Below, piece after piece: positions 30,396 through 40,377 of a stretch of DNA of 64,000 bases. This DNA is from Nesterenkonia sp. Act20 (GTDB lineage Bacteria > Actinomycetota > Actinomycetes > Actinomycetales > Micrococcaceae): NCBI RefSeq assembly GCF_019173455.1, contig NZ_JADPQH010000002.1, forward strand, positions 201,490-265,489. Direction: 5' to 3'. Under the pieces are notes generated by a model. The model did no database searches, had not been told where the DNA came from, and saw nothing but the letters and a program-made list of their open reading frames with translations. The position numbers and the translations under genes were made by a program. Position 1 is the stretch's first letter; each line of letters begins with the position of its first letter.

Positions 30396-31980
30396 TCCTT
30401 TGAATCACACCCAACCTACTGATAGCCATGTCTCGCTGTTCGAACTCGGTATTGGCGGACAACCACTGCTCTAGAATTTCCTGCTCCTCTCCACGGTGAG
30501 TGTCGTCCAGGACGACGACAGCGTTGCGCGCAAGTCTCGCTTTGAGCACTGGGAGAGCAGGGAATCGTGCTGCGTCACCTACTCCCTTCGGGGGACCATC
30601 TACAAGTAGGAAATCAATATCCCGAGTATCACCCAGGGCAGACTCGGAATACCACTCAAAGTCTCGTCCATCAACGACGATCTTCTCCAACGGTGCAAAA
30701 CGGCACTCCACGACGTCGGTCAGGCCATGTCGAGCAACCGCTTCTTGAGTAAGTTTGAGGTATTTGTCTAGGTGGTCCAGTGAAATCACTTTGGCCCCGT
30801 ACTGACGAGCGATATGGCCCATCCACACGGTAGAAGCACCACTGCCTAGTTCAACGATCATCTTGGGACGCGTCTGCTCTAATAGCGCGACCAGGTGCAA
30901 CAGCGCCTCCGGATCCATTGCAGACCCACCCGTTGCGGGTAGACCAACCGGTGGGTTCGGCACTTTGGGAACTAGCTGGAGAAGCGCTTGTACTTGGCGA
31001 GTCTCTTCCCGCGACATCAGGGTCACATGACGAGAAATCTTCTGCTCGAGTCGTTCCGAAGCGCTATCGAACTTCGCAACTGAGGCACTGCCTACCTCTG
31101 AGACCCGCTTGGACAACCTCTCCTCTTGCCTTTGCATCTCTGCCCGCAACTCTCGAACCAGCCCCTCGGCATGCCCTTGATCTTCTTCCACGCTGTTACG
31201 CGAAGCTGTCAGGCGGCGGTCATGTTCCTTGAGCAATGACAAAGCGCTTTCCACACTAATTTCCTGAGCTTCGATGGCAGTCCTTGCAATTTCCCAGCGT
31301 TCTGCAGACCGAAGACGTTCAGTCTCAGTGATACTCAAAATTCTACGCTCAGACTGCTCCACACGCGCCTTCAACTGGAGAACCGCATCGTTATCCTTGA
31401 GCAGTTTCAGTATTCTTCGCTCCCCAGCCCTGGCGCTACTCGCCTCTTCAGCGAAAAGACGAACTGATTCATTCAGTAGATCCTTGACTGCAGGGAACTC
31501 AGAGCGGGCGAGATTGAGTGTCTTCTTGCCCCTGAGGTCGAGATCCTCCAGTGCGGTCTTGATCTCTTCAATGCTGGCGCTGTCAGGACGCGACGTCAAT
31601 GCGGACGACAACCCTGAGATTCTCGCTCTTAACTCCTCGGTCTCGGACTTTGCGCTGTTCGCGACCTCCAGTTGGTGGAGCTTCAACTCCTGAAATTGGC
31701 GATCAACCTCCACGCTATGTTTACCAACTATTCCGGAGAACTTCCTCGTAGTTGCCTCAACATGATCCAACAGGTCTTTGCCGGAGCTCTCGAGCCTGAC
31801 CAACGAAGCGCGGTTCGCATCGACGCTGACGATGACTCGCGCGCCAGCGCACACTGCGGCCCCTAACGACGAGTAGCCGGCCAATGCAGCGATACCCCAG
31901 TTCTCAGTCAGAACCGACACAGCGCCAACAACCACACTCACGGCGACAATGACTACAAATACCCTATAGCTCCGAGACAT
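30376..31980 (-). CDS. Membrane coiled-coil protein with C-terminal SAM-dependent methyltransferase domain
   Basis: The first 55 residues hold two transmembrane helices. A very long coiled coil follows to about residue 310 (SAKSETEELRARISGL, SVESALSLLKEHDRRLTASR). Residues about 345-534 form a class I methyltransferase. The SAM-binding loop is MIVELGSGASTVWMG, followed by VISLDHLDKYLKLTQEA, FLLVDGPPKGVGDAARFPAL and AVVVLDDTHR, close to the Methyltransf_24/CmcI type. The gene overlaps the preceding glycosyltransferase by 17 nt. It probably methylates the polymer, perhaps as a terminator of chain growth held at the membrane; that role is inference. Confidence 0.8.
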   Translation of the reverse strand: MSRSYRVFVVIVAVSVVVGAVSVLTENWGIAALAGYSSLGAAVCAGARVIVSVDANRASLVRLESSGKDLLDHVEATTRKFSGIVGKHSVEVDRQFQELKLHQLEVANSAKSETEELRARISGLSSALTSRPDSASIEEIKTALEDLDLRGKKTLNLARSEFPAVKDLLNESVRLFAEEASSARAGERRILKLLKDNDAVLQLKARVEQSERRILSITETERLRSAERWEIARTAIEAQEISVESALSLLKEHDRRLTASRNSVEEDQGHAEGLVRELRAEMQRQEERLSKRVSEVGSASVAKFDSASERLEQKISRHVTLMSREETRQVQALLQLVPKVPNPPVGLPATGGSAMDPEALLHLVALLEQTRPKMIVELGSGASTVWMGHIARQYGAKVISLDHLDKYLKLTQEAVARHGLTDVVECRFAPLEKIVVDGRDFEWYSESALGDTRDIDFLLVDGPPKGVGDAARFPALPVLKARLARNAVVVLDDTHRGEEQEILEQWLSANTEFEQRDMAISRLGVIQRNGEQRG

Positions 31981-34468
31981 AATGACCCCTAAGATCCCCG
32001 ACTTTTAGTGCCGACACTGGCATTCGCAATTCTCGCGCTATAAATCTGATATAAGCAACCCTTGGAAATCGGTTGATTACACATCGCACGGCCCTATCAG
32101 ATTGCCGCCTATAATCATCCCAGTCTGACCAATAATTAATGATTATCGATGGAACATCAACTTGCTCTGCATACACTGCACCATCCCCAAAAATCGGCTC
32201 AAACTCTGGGGCTAAAATAACCACACACCCAGTTGCCATCGCTTCAAGGACCTCGCGGTAGTGGTCTCCAGGCCACTGGGCGCTCTGGAAATAGACGAAG
32301 AAATCGATCGACGAATAAAAAACTCGTGGTTCGATCTCCGACTCGTCAAAAACAACCCAGGTCTCCGAATTTTGCTCTAGTAGTCGTTGTTTTGGCCCGA
32401 AATTGAGACTTCCCAGGATTCGCACGTCTGCATTTCGCACAGGGGTCCAGGCATCCCTGCGTTGCCCACATGCTTCTGGCCACGAGGACGCTATGCCCTG
32501 CGAGTGACGGCCCAAGACCGGCATGGTATTGCGGCGCCTGCTGCGTGGTACCGTCCACTCTTCAGGAAAGATGGCATGGGGTAGGACTTCCTTGCGCAAG
32601 TCACACTCTGAAACTCCCATCCCAGTTAGCATGCTTTGTATCGACTCGTTGGCCGCGACCCAAGCCGGCGAAACACCGAAGTGCAGCTTGACGTTGCGAG
32701 ACACATCCAGTGGCAGGTATGACAGCTCTGATCCATCGAGGTTCGCGGGTGCTTGAGAAGCCACCACTAAGAGTCTTCGAACCTGTAACTTCGACGGCCC
32801 ACGCGGGGCGAACTGCATCACTTCCGGATCCTTTATCACGATGATTCCGATCACTCCGTCGTCGTCGTCGAAAATCTGCGACACGACCCCCTCGTGAATT
32901 AGCTTCTGAATTTCGTCCGCTAGGGGCACGGCTTCCATCGAGGGGGACCATATAGACTCAAATTGGAGCAAACCAACGGCCAAGCCCTCATCCGTGAGGG
33001 ACCTGAGCTGTTCCGCAGCAGAACGTAAATGCCCCGAGGAACCCCGGAAATCCCCAGCGAGCACCACATCTAGGTGTCTTGCGGGAGGGGTCAACACTCG
33101 AAGGCGATCAGGAACCGGGATAGGAAGTGTCTCAGCTTCCCTGCGGGGCACATGATGCTCAGTCACATTAGCTGTCCGATGCCAATAACTCACTTCACTC
33201 CAAAATGCACGCCTCGCTGGGTGTGACCAACCGGGTCTAAAATCACTCCGCGACAACGACTCAGACGTAGACCGGATAAGGTAAAGCGGCTCATCGAGTT
33301 TCGTGACGGTTGCACCAGTATGGCACTCGATCCGGCGACGGAACTCCCCATCTGCTCCTCTACGGATTGCTAGGTATCCCCCGAGTTCGTCGGCGATCGA
33401 ACTGGGGATCATCAAACTAACTTCGCAACGTCGGAGCGGGTTTAATCCACGTTGTATACGCACTAGCGTCATATTCGCGCGAATGGCAGAAGTCGTCACT
33501 CCCGGCGCTTCAGGATTAGCCTGGAGATACCGAACTTGAGTCAGCAAGCGATCAGGGTGTGACCAGTCATCAGAATCCTGCCCCGTAATATAGTCCCCGG
33601 TAGCCGCCTCCATGCCAAAGTTTCTCGCCCGATACGTTCCACCGTTCTCCTTGAGAGTGAGGATGCTTACGCGCGGATCCATGCTGCTAGCAGCTTCCAA
33701 CACTTTTTTAAATTGAGCAGGGCTGGAGTCATCAACAATTATTAACTCGAGATTGCGCCACGATTGGTTCAGGATTGATCGAACTGCACATAGGAACGTT
33801 TCGCGTTGCGGCCGGAATGATGTCATTATGACCGAAATTTTAGGCCCAGGCGGGTCTGGAGCAAGCAGGCAATCAGTAGTAATTGCATCAAAAGGATCTA
33901 CTTTAGATGAAGAAAGATATATCGGACGCAAATTGAACTTTTCAAATGGAGAATTAAAATTGTCTATCCACTCACTGTACGAATGATTTTTGTTCAGGAA
34001 TGGACTATTAATGTCTGCGCTCAGATATCCGTGAAACAAACTATCAATGTCGCGATTTCTTTTAACGAGAGACAATGCTTCCTGGAGTAGCCCTTCTTCG
34101 GTGAGCAGCTCGACTTGCAGCCTGTGGAAGCGCCTATGCTTTTTATCTGTAGCGAGTTCCGGATTGGAAACCTCGAAGAACCGCAAAGCATCTAGTCTAT
34201 CGCTCGGCTCGAAATCCTGTAATGCGCAAACTCGTGCAAGCCTGGCCAACCACAAGTAGTCCAACCCCGACTCTTGAGCTGATTGGAGGTTCTCAGTGAG
34301 CCACGCAAAATCACCTCGACCCTTGGTGGCGCCGTATGCGAAGAGGTCCCGGACACCAACCGACTCGGAGAGCAGGGCATACGACTCAGCGATGTCAGCG
34401 TTGGCTTCCAAGCGCCTGAACGCGCTCTCAAGAAGTGCCCCGCGATCGAAGTTCTGGTCCTGGTACAT
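31964..34468 (-). CDS. Two-domain glycosyltransferase: GT2 followed by GT4-like
   Basis: I set the start at ATG 34468 because GAAGGAG lies 5 nt upstream, although the frame stays open for 99 more codons. The 834-residue protein has the architecture of the gene at 18,512. A helical N-terminus (LDYLWLARLARVCALQD against the paralogue's VDWLARLAGVCALQN) leads into a GT2 domain (about 210-400) with KISVIMTSFRPQRET, LELIIVDDSSPAQF, GGTYRARNFGMEAATGDYI and TGQDSDDWSHP. A GT4-like end follows with MPVLGRHSQG and LEAMATGCVVILAPEFEPIFG. It is A/T-rich and overlaps the methyltransferase gene. Confidence 0.82.
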   Translation of the reverse strand: MYQDQNFDRGALLESAFRRLEANADIAESYALLSESVGVRDLFAYGATKGRGDFAWLTENLQSAQESGLDYLWLARLARVCALQDFEPSDRLDALRFFEVSNPELATDKKHRRFHRLQVELLTEEGLLQEALSLVKRNRDIDSLFHGYLSADINSPFLNKNHSYSEWIDNFNSPFEKFNLRPIYLSSSKVDPFDAITTDCLLAPDPPGPKISVIMTSFRPQRETFLCAVRSILNQSWRNLELIIVDDSSPAQFKKVLEAASSMDPRVSILTLKENGGTYRARNFGMEAATGDYITGQDSDDWSHPDRLLTQVRYLQANPEAPGVTTSAIRANMTLVRIQRGLNPLRRCEVSLMIPSSIADELGGYLAIRRGADGEFRRRIECHTGATVTKLDEPLYLIRSTSESLSRSDFRPGWSHPARRAFWSEVSYWHRTANVTEHHVPRREAETLPIPVPDRLRVLTPPARHLDVVLAGDFRGSSGHLRSAAEQLRSLTDEGLAVGLLQFESIWSPSMEAVPLADEIQKLIHEGVVSQIFDDDDGVIGIIVIKDPEVMQFAPRGPSKLQVRRLLVVASQAPANLDGSELSYLPLDVSRNVKLHFGVSPAWVAANESIQSMLTGMGVSECDLRKEVLPHAIFPEEWTVPRSRRRNTMPVLGRHSQGIASSWPEACGQRRDAWTPVRNADVRILGSLNFGPKQRLLEQNSETWVVFDESEIEPRVFYSSIDFFVYFQSAQWPGDHYREVLEAMATGCVVILAPEFEPIFGDGAVYAEQVDVPSIIINYWSDWDDYRRQSDRAVRCVINRFPRVAYIRFIARELRMPVSALKVGDLRGHYVSEL

Positions 34469-35000
34469 ACTCGCTCCTTCACAATACTCCGGGACTGATC
34501 CTAGACCAGGACGCAAGCCAACTACATTGCCCACTTCGCCTGCGGTTCGAGACACTCGCATGTGACCCCTCGAGCGATTCGCCTCTAGTGAAGGGTTCGA
34601 TCGATCGGACCAAGGAGTATCGCGCAAGTTAACGTCGTACTTCTTATCGAGGCCCGCAGCTGAACCACCACGGTCAATCCTTCTACAGGAACACATACCC
34701 GACATCCTAAAAAGTGGTGACATCCTTCGGGCGCTAGCATTCACGTGGACCTGCGACTCCTCCATTCAGTAGCTCGCAGAACCTGAATCCGTAAAACGTC
34801 TTCGCAACCGCGAGGCGAGGAACGCCTACGACGGTGAGTACGTGACGCAGCTCGACAGTAATTGCGACGTGCACACCGTTTCCATCCTCTCCGCAACGTC
34901 ACGAGGCTGTTCGGCTAGAGTCGTATCGGCCTTCGCGGCTTCGGCTGGATTACGTATAGGATCTGTGGGACATCAAGTTAGCCAGACGTAAGGGGCACCA
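34469..35000. other. Intergenic region between divergent glycopolymer genes
   Basis: About 530 nt lie between the GT2/GT4-like gene and the UDP-sugar dehydrogenase. The minus frame of the GT gene stays open for about 300 nt here but its product looks non-coding. I see no strong hairpin or repeat. The two divergent promoters must lie here; I cannot place them with confidence. Confidence 0.35.
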
Positions 35001-36278
35001 GTGGCCGCGGAAGAGAATCAGCAAACTGCCACCGTAATCGGACAGGGCTATGTTGGACTGCCCCTCGCACAGGCCATCTGTGCGGTCGGCGTTAAGGTTT
35101 ATGGTTACGAAATTTCTACCAGCCGGGTTGAGGCACTTAACAGCGGCACCTCTCATATAGACGACCTGAGCGACGATGAGTTGCGAGGAATGATCTCCGA
35201 GGGTTACGAGGCTTCGAGCTCGCCAGGGGTGATTGCAGAAGCCGACTTCATCGTGATCTGTGTTCCGACCCCATTGGATGAAGGGGGCGGGCCAGATCTG
35301 CGTGCAGTGGAAGCTGCTACTCGGACAATCGCGGATCATCTAAAGCCCGGCGCCACGGTCCTGTTGGAATCCACCACCTACCCGGGAACCACCGAAGATG
35401 TAGTGTTGCCAATTCTTGAGGGCGGGGGAAACGTACATGGTCGCGACTTTTTCCTAGCATTCTCCCCCGAACGTGTTGATCCAGGCTCCAGTAGCTATGG
35501 GATTACAAACACCCCCAAGCTAGTAGGCGGAATTACCGCAATTGCAACGGCCAGGGCGACTGCATTCTATGAACAATTCGTAGATACCGTTGTTCCACTC
35601 TCCGGTGCAAAAGAAGCAGAGACGGCTAAGCTCCTCGAGAACACCTATCGCCATGTAAACATTGCTCTTGTGAACGAGATGGCGCGTTTTTGCCACGATC
35701 TAGACATCAACATCTGGGAAGTGATTCGTGGGGCCGCCACGAAGCCTTTCGGTTTTCAGAAATTTACGCCCGGCCCAGGCGTCGGTGGCCATTGCATCCC
35801 GATCGATCCAAATTACTTGAGCTTTCAAGTCAAGAAGACCCTTGGTTACCAGTTCCGCTTCGTTGAATTGGCCCAGGAAGTCAATAACTCTATGCCGCAG
35901 TACGTAGGTAGCCGAATTTCAGACTTGCTCAATGAGCAGGGCAAGCCGCTCAACGGGGCGAAAATTCTGTTGCTCGGAGTAACTTATAAGCCTGACATTG
36001 CGGATCAACGGGAGTCCCCGGCCGTCCCAGTGGCTAAGGTGCTAAGGCAGAAGAAGGCCGATGTCACTTTCCACGATCCTCTTGTTGAAGAATGGCGGCT
36101 AGAGGGAGGGAACCTTCATCGGGTCGAGGACCTGGACAGTGCGATCACCAATGCTGACATTGTCGTACTGCTGCAGCACCACCGTGACTACGACATAGAT
36201 GCGCTTGCACTCAAGGCGAAGGTCTTTTTTGATACGCGTGGGGGCGCCTCCAACGGGAACAATGTACACAGGCTCTAG
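35001..36278 (+). CDS. UDP-sugar dehydrogenase (WecC/UDP-ManNAc dehydrogenase type)
   Basis: This 425-residue enzyme oxidises a UDP-hexose to a UDP-hexuronate in two NAD-dependent steps. The NAD-binding glycine motif is TVIGQGYVGLPLAQAI. VLLESTTYPGTTEDVVLPIL and AFSPERVDPG follow. The central region is ETAKLLENTYRHVNIALVNE, and the catalytic Cys lies in PGPGVGGHCIPIDP. The C-terminal domain begins near ILLLGVTYKPDIADQRESPA. WecC-type enzymes act on UDP-ManNAc, and the PGPGVGGHCIPIDP form fits that group, but UDP-GalNAc or UDP-Glc remain possible. AAGGGG lies 5 nt before the GTG start. Confidence 0.9.
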   Translation: MAAEENQQTATVIGQGYVGLPLAQAICAVGVKVYGYEISTSRVEALNSGTSHIDDLSDDELRGMISEGYEASSSPGVIAEADFIVICVPTPLDEGGGPDLRAVEAATRTIADHLKPGATVLLESTTYPGTTEDVVLPILEGGGNVHGRDFFLAFSPERVDPGSSSYGITNTPKLVGGITAIATARATAFYEQFVDTVVPLSGAKEAETAKLLENTYRHVNIALVNEMARFCHDLDINIWEVIRGAATKPFGFQKFTPGPGVGGHCIPIDPNYLSFQVKKTLGYQFRFVELAQEVNNSMPQYVGSRISDLLNEQGKPLNGAKILLLGVTYKPDIADQRESPAVPVAKVLRQKKADVTFHDPLVEEWRLEGGNLHRVEDLDSAITNADIVVLLQHHRDYDIDALALKAKVFFDTRGGASNGNNVHRL

Positions 36279-37171
36279 CCAGCTGAGGCTCATGTTTGCA
36301 AAAGAGTGAAATACTCTCTCACTTCCCTCCCATCCACTCGAGCAACTGCTCGTCGTTGCGGTCGATCCTGCGGCGCAGGCCTCTCTCGCAAAATTGGGGT
36401 TTGCAAGGGTTCGATTTCGCTGATTTTCTTGGATGCACCGTGGTTATTTCAAGTGTGATGAAGGCGAGACCAAGACAGACCATCAGGGTCAACCAGCCTC
36501 GGCGATATTGTACCGAGCACTTGGTTCGGAGGGGTATGAGTCGCCCGTGAGCGATGAAGGGAGCTGGGGAGATACCAGAGGACTGTATGTGGAGAACCGT
36601 GACCCAGCTCGTCGAACACCCTAAGTCGGTCCGGCCGAAGGTGCGCGGCTTGTCCCTCATCAATGAATGTCATGTTGGAGCCAGAGCACCCAGCGGCCCC
36701 GAGGCGGTAGCTCCGGCCCATGAGAACCTCTAGCTTCTGCCCGCAAAAGTGGCTCCAGAGGGGACTGCACTCTGAATCTAGACAACGGTCGAGAATGTGT
36801 AGCTGGCCACCCTGACGTTGGCCCAAGTTCACAACGCTAGAGGCCTTCTACGACCTACGTGACAGGCGCTTATGGAAGTCCGACACCCCCGTCTATAGTG
36901 ACAAACCGATGGCGAATGGGGTGGCGGAAGCCCGACGACGGAGGTCTCCGTAAGATCCTCGGCGGTTCACAAATAGTAAAGAACCTGAAGCTCGGGAGAG
37001 AGGTCGACTATGGGAATCCACTCCCACGGAGTCCATGCGGTAGTGCTACCAGGTGCCCGAAAAAGGGAGACAGCACCCTCGGCGTAGAGCGCTCAGCTTA
37101 GGGTCACTGAACTCCAAGTAGCTGGTGGTGGGATCTACGACCGAGACGACTGGCGGTCCAAGTTCGAGCCG
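36279..37171. other. Long non-coding or decayed region
   Basis: Nearly 900 nt without a gene I can support. Several frames of 60-130 codons exist on both strands (for example 36449-36832 minus and 36859-37101 plus), but none has recognisable motifs, a good ribosome-binding site or coding-like composition. It may be the remains of a lost gene inside the A/T-rich part of the locus. I see no terminal inverted repeats of an insertion sequence. Confidence 0.4.
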
Positions 37172-38212
37172 TCAGTCACTTCGCGTGCCTAAGGCCGATG
37201 AAGCTAGGTGCGCTGTAGAGAAGTTTTGCACCGCAAGAGTTAGACTTCGCTCAGTTTCTCTGCGGATACGGAATCCACCTGTGGCCGTCACCTCCCACGT
37301 CCCGTCAAATGACCGCGAGATCGCCGCAGTGCCGAGTTCAGAATTCCATAGCTTGATCGGCGCTGCAAAGATTTGGTATGTCTGCACTGGACGGTCAAAG
37401 CCGTCGCAGATCGCGCGCCTCATCGCGAACTCGGCGTCACTCTGCACAGGTGCCGAGTTTGACCTAAAGGTAACGAGATTCCAGCCGCGCTCCAAAGCGT
37501 CGTCCCTCAGTCCGTACGCGTCTGCGTCATCTGCTACTAAAGCGACTTGACTTTCTTGGTTGACTACCATCACTTCAATATCAGAGAACGGTTCTGCGTC
37601 AATCCGGTGTGAAGTCTCCCCTGTCGGTACACTGTCCAACCAACCGCGCAGCCAAGGATGGATACCGCTATCAGTCGCGAGCCCATTGCACTCGAGGTGC
37701 GTCTGGGCAGTAGAAACAAGCAAGCGGTCTAGCCCGAGGAATGCTCCGAGGTTCGCAAGCTCCGCCACGGCCTCATTGACTGATCGAGCAGCGAAGACAA
37801 ATGAGGTACCGTACATCCGACGTGCCCACTCCACTCGAGACCCCGCCATGTCTAGCCAGTTTCTATCCGAAAGAGACCACCAGGCACTCTCGCGAAAACA
37901 GTGTTCGACAGGCCAGTCGAAGTCTTTAGCAATACTCTCCGAACCTGACTCTGAGAAGAGAACGACTTTGAAAGCGCCAGACGCTTTCTCCAACAGTTCG
38001 ATCGCTTCGAACAGTGGTCGGTGAAAATTACGAGTCGCGGCGCTAGATACTACCATTACAGCCGGAAGAGTGTCATAACCACGCGCACTTTTAACTTTAC
38101 GCGGTCCGAACTTCAACGATTTCCGTATCCTCGGCTGGTGAATAACACTTTCACGAACCCAAGCTTCCAGGCTCTGGCTCCAAGAATATTTGTCATTCAA
38201 AAGTCCACTCAT
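37172..38212 (-). CDS. Unrecognised protein, possibly glycosyltransferase-like
   Basis: The 346-residue product starts in an ATGA overlap with the upstream two-domain glycosyltransferase, so it is translationally coupled to it. The N-terminus has a strand-helix pattern (PAVMVVSSAATRNFHRPLFE, then FKVVLFSESGSESIAKDFD) like the Rossmann start of a GT-B protein. The C-terminal third is beta-rich (FDGTWEVTATGGFRIRRETE). There is no membrane helix. I do not recognise a family, and the coupling is the only clue to a polymer role. Confidence 0.65.
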   Translation of the reverse strand: MSGLLNDKYSWSQSLEAWVRESVIHQPRIRKSLKFGPRKVKSARGYDTLPAVMVVSSAATRNFHRPLFEAIELLEKASGAFKVVLFSESGSESIAKDFDWPVEHCFRESAWWSLSDRNWLDMAGSRVEWARRMYGTSFVFAARSVNEAVAELANLGAFLGLDRLLVSTAQTHLECNGLATDSGIHPWLRGWLDSVPTGETSHRIDAEPFSDIEVMVVNQESQVALVADDADAYGLRDDALERGWNLVTFRSNSAPVQSDAEFAMRRAICDGFDRPVQTYQIFAAPIKLWNSELGTAAISRSFDGTWEVTATGGFRIRRETERSLTLAVQNFSTAHLASSALGTRSD

Positions 38213-40377
38213 AACGTTTGCCCCATCAAAAGTTTCGCAGCTTGCGAACCACCATTTGTTTTATCGACAGTGCCCAGGCGCATCCGCATCTCCGCCAGTT
38301 CGCTTGCGTCCGTCATTCTCTGCAACGCAGCGTACAGTGCTTCAGGCGCATCATCAGAGGCGCAAATCCCCATGCGGTTGTCCTGAGCCCATCGTGCGCG
38401 AGCGACTTGATCGTCCGTCCGGGTAGCGTCATTCGGAATCCAGATTGTCGGCAACCCACCGCGAGTCCACTCATGGAAGGCGTTGTAGCCTGCCGCAGAG
38501 ACCGAGAAGTCAAACGCGCGAGTGTACTTCGCGAGTGGGTAAACCTGGAGTGTCTCAACCCCTTGCACCGACTCACCGTAGGCAATGGGGGGTTTCGTCA
38601 CGACCACTCTCCAATCCGGGGCGTGCGCCGCAAACCAAGCAAGAACATTCTCTTGGAGAGAGCCGATGTCATTGATATTCCCCGCACCTAGCGTGACGAG
38701 AACAACCCGATCGTCGGGGCCGTATCCAAGTTCAAGTCGAGCCGCTTCGCGAGACATAAGCTCATTTTCAGAGAGTAGCGTGATAGGAGCAATCTTCACT
38801 GCATCGCTCAGGGTGGTAGTTGGACCCGAATCGTAGTCAGCGGCCAGCTCGCCAGGTTCGATTACCGCATCGAAATCAGGGGCCCAACTGAGTGGGCGCA
38901 GGGTGGTGCCTTGCTTCCACATTGGACGACGCATCCAGACTGAGTGAAGTCCCTTTTTTCCGAACGCTTCGCGCAAGCTCGGATAGGGCCATGTGCCATC
39001 AAACACGAGCGTGTCTGGCTGAACCTCGTCGAGAAGTATTTCGAAGCGTTCCGCCGAGTACTTCCGCCATGCATTCGCCTCCATGCCCAGCCCGTCACGA
39101 GAACCCACATACTCATACGGCATTCCATACCGGCCAACGATATCGACGGCTTTGGATAAGGAGGCGAAGACTGGCTCCGCTTCGTCGGGAAGCCGTGTCG
39201 CCACGGACAAGAGCCGGGTCAGGTGTCCCATCCCAGCACCGTTGCTCGTCACGAAAAGGATTCTGCGCTTCCTCTCCGGGCCGACAGGTGGGACACGGAA
39301 CGAATAACCTTCGGTCGAGGCGGTGGGGTTTACCCCCAAGGCTTCCAATCTCTCATGCTGAAGACGGGGGTGGAATCGTTGAACAAACTTCTGACCCTTT
39401 CGAGATTGCTCGAAGAACTCGTCGGGATTCTTATAATAGGAGCCAACCAGTTTCGCAACGTCGCCCGGCTCCCCATAGATTGCAGAATCTCCATAGGTCT
39501 CACGCAGGTACTCCGGCAGAATCACAACGGCTCCCGAGGCAAGGGCTTCCATCACCGCACGCCCAAAGGCCTCTCGCCAGTCCGGATGGTGGAAGTACAC
39601 CCAAAAGTCTATGCGCTTCAAGAACTCCCACGGGGCCTCTCCCCCGAAAGGAACTACGTTCCACGATCTTGGGGCTCTTCCAAGAACCTTCGCGGCGGCG
39701 CTGGCACCGCCGAGAACTTCGACCCGAACCGAGTCGTCCTCCGGGTAGGCGGACAGTATGTCCTCGGCTCGCGCCGGCCACTTCGCAGCCTGGGGACGTG
39801 AGTGGCGACCAATGACCGGACGATCACCGACGAATGTCCCACGAACAGCGACTTCTTCAGGCAACGGCAAGAGGTTGAGCCAGTAGTCGTCGGACCACTC
39901 GATCATAACCCCCTGCTGCCGAATACTATGGGCTACCACTGGACCAATCGGTGCCCAAAGAGGGGCAACCCCGAACATGGCACGCAGCTTCTTATCAACA
40001 GCCGAGACATCATAAAAATAGTTCCCGGAACCATCCACCGCCGCGTTGTTAGCAACCATAACGACCCGGTCGGCAGTAACGTTCGGGAATACAGCCAGAG
40101 TCTGCTCTACAACACTAGGGTGCCGGATAATAATGACTTGCGCGTGGAGATGACTGTGCTGGCTCGCGATACGCACTCTCGGGTGACGACTAACCGAACG
40201 CAGATTCTCACTCCAGCCAGAGACTTTACCCACCAGGTCGCTGGGGGCGTGAATGAGGTGGGTTCTGTATCCAGCTTGAGCTTGCGCCCGGATCTCTTCA
40301 GCGACGCTGTGCGTTGTTCCACCGGGAAGCCTGAAGTCAGTGATGTGGATAACATCGGTGTCGTATCTGGTTCTCAT
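38209..40377 (-). CDS. Fusion glycosyltransferase: GT4-like followed by GT28/MurG-like
   Basis: The 722-residue protein joins two GT-B parts. Residues about 1-355 resemble the GT4-like end of the large GT2 enzymes (RPVIGRHSRPQAAKWP, FWVYFHHPDWREAFGRAVME, ALASGAVVILPEYLRETYGD). Residues about 370-722 form a second GT-B with a MurG-like N-terminus (ILFVTSNGAGMGHLTRLL) and C-terminus (VVLVTLGAGNINDI, FSVSAAGYNAFHEWTRGGLP, TIWIPNDATRTDDQVARA). It lies between coupled genes on both sides (4-nt overlaps with 37,172 and 40,374). Two different sugar transfers by one chain are likely; sugars are not known. Confidence 0.8.
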   Translation of the reverse strand: MRTRYDTDVIHITDFRLPGGTTHSVAEEIRAQAQAGYRTHLIHAPSDLVGKVSGWSENLRSVSRHPRVRIASQHSHLHAQVIIIRHPSVVEQTLAVFPNVTADRVVMVANNAAVDGSGNYFYDVSAVDKKLRAMFGVAPLWAPIGPVVAHSIRQQGVMIEWSDDYWLNLLPLPEEVAVRGTFVGDRPVIGRHSRPQAAKWPARAEDILSAYPEDDSVRVEVLGGASAAAKVLGRAPRSWNVVPFGGEAPWEFLKRIDFWVYFHHPDWREAFGRAVMEALASGAVVILPEYLRETYGDSAIYGEPGDVAKLVGSYYKNPDEFFEQSRKGQKFVQRFHPRLQHERLEALGVNPTASTEGYSFRVPPVGPERKRRILFVTSNGAGMGHLTRLLSVATRLPDEAEPVFASLSKAVDIVGRYGMPYEYVGSRDGLGMEANAWRKYSAERFEILLDEVQPDTLVFDGTWPYPSLREAFGKKGLHSVWMRRPMWKQGTTLRPLSWAPDFDAVIEPGELAADYDSGPTTTLSDAVKIAPITLLSENELMSREAARLELGYGPDDRVVLVTLGAGNINDIGSLQENVLAWFAAHAPDWRVVVTKPPIAYGESVQGVETLQVYPLAKYTRAFDFSVSAAGYNAFHEWTRGGLPTIWIPNDATRTDDQVARARWAQDNRMGICASDDAPEALYAALQRMTDASELAEMRMRLGTVDKTNGGSQAAKLLMGQTL

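Noticed and set aside
36449-36832. Minus-strand frame of 127 codons
   Set aside because: It overlaps other frames of equal length and shows no domain or ribosome-binding site; I could not support it as a gene or as a transposase fragment.
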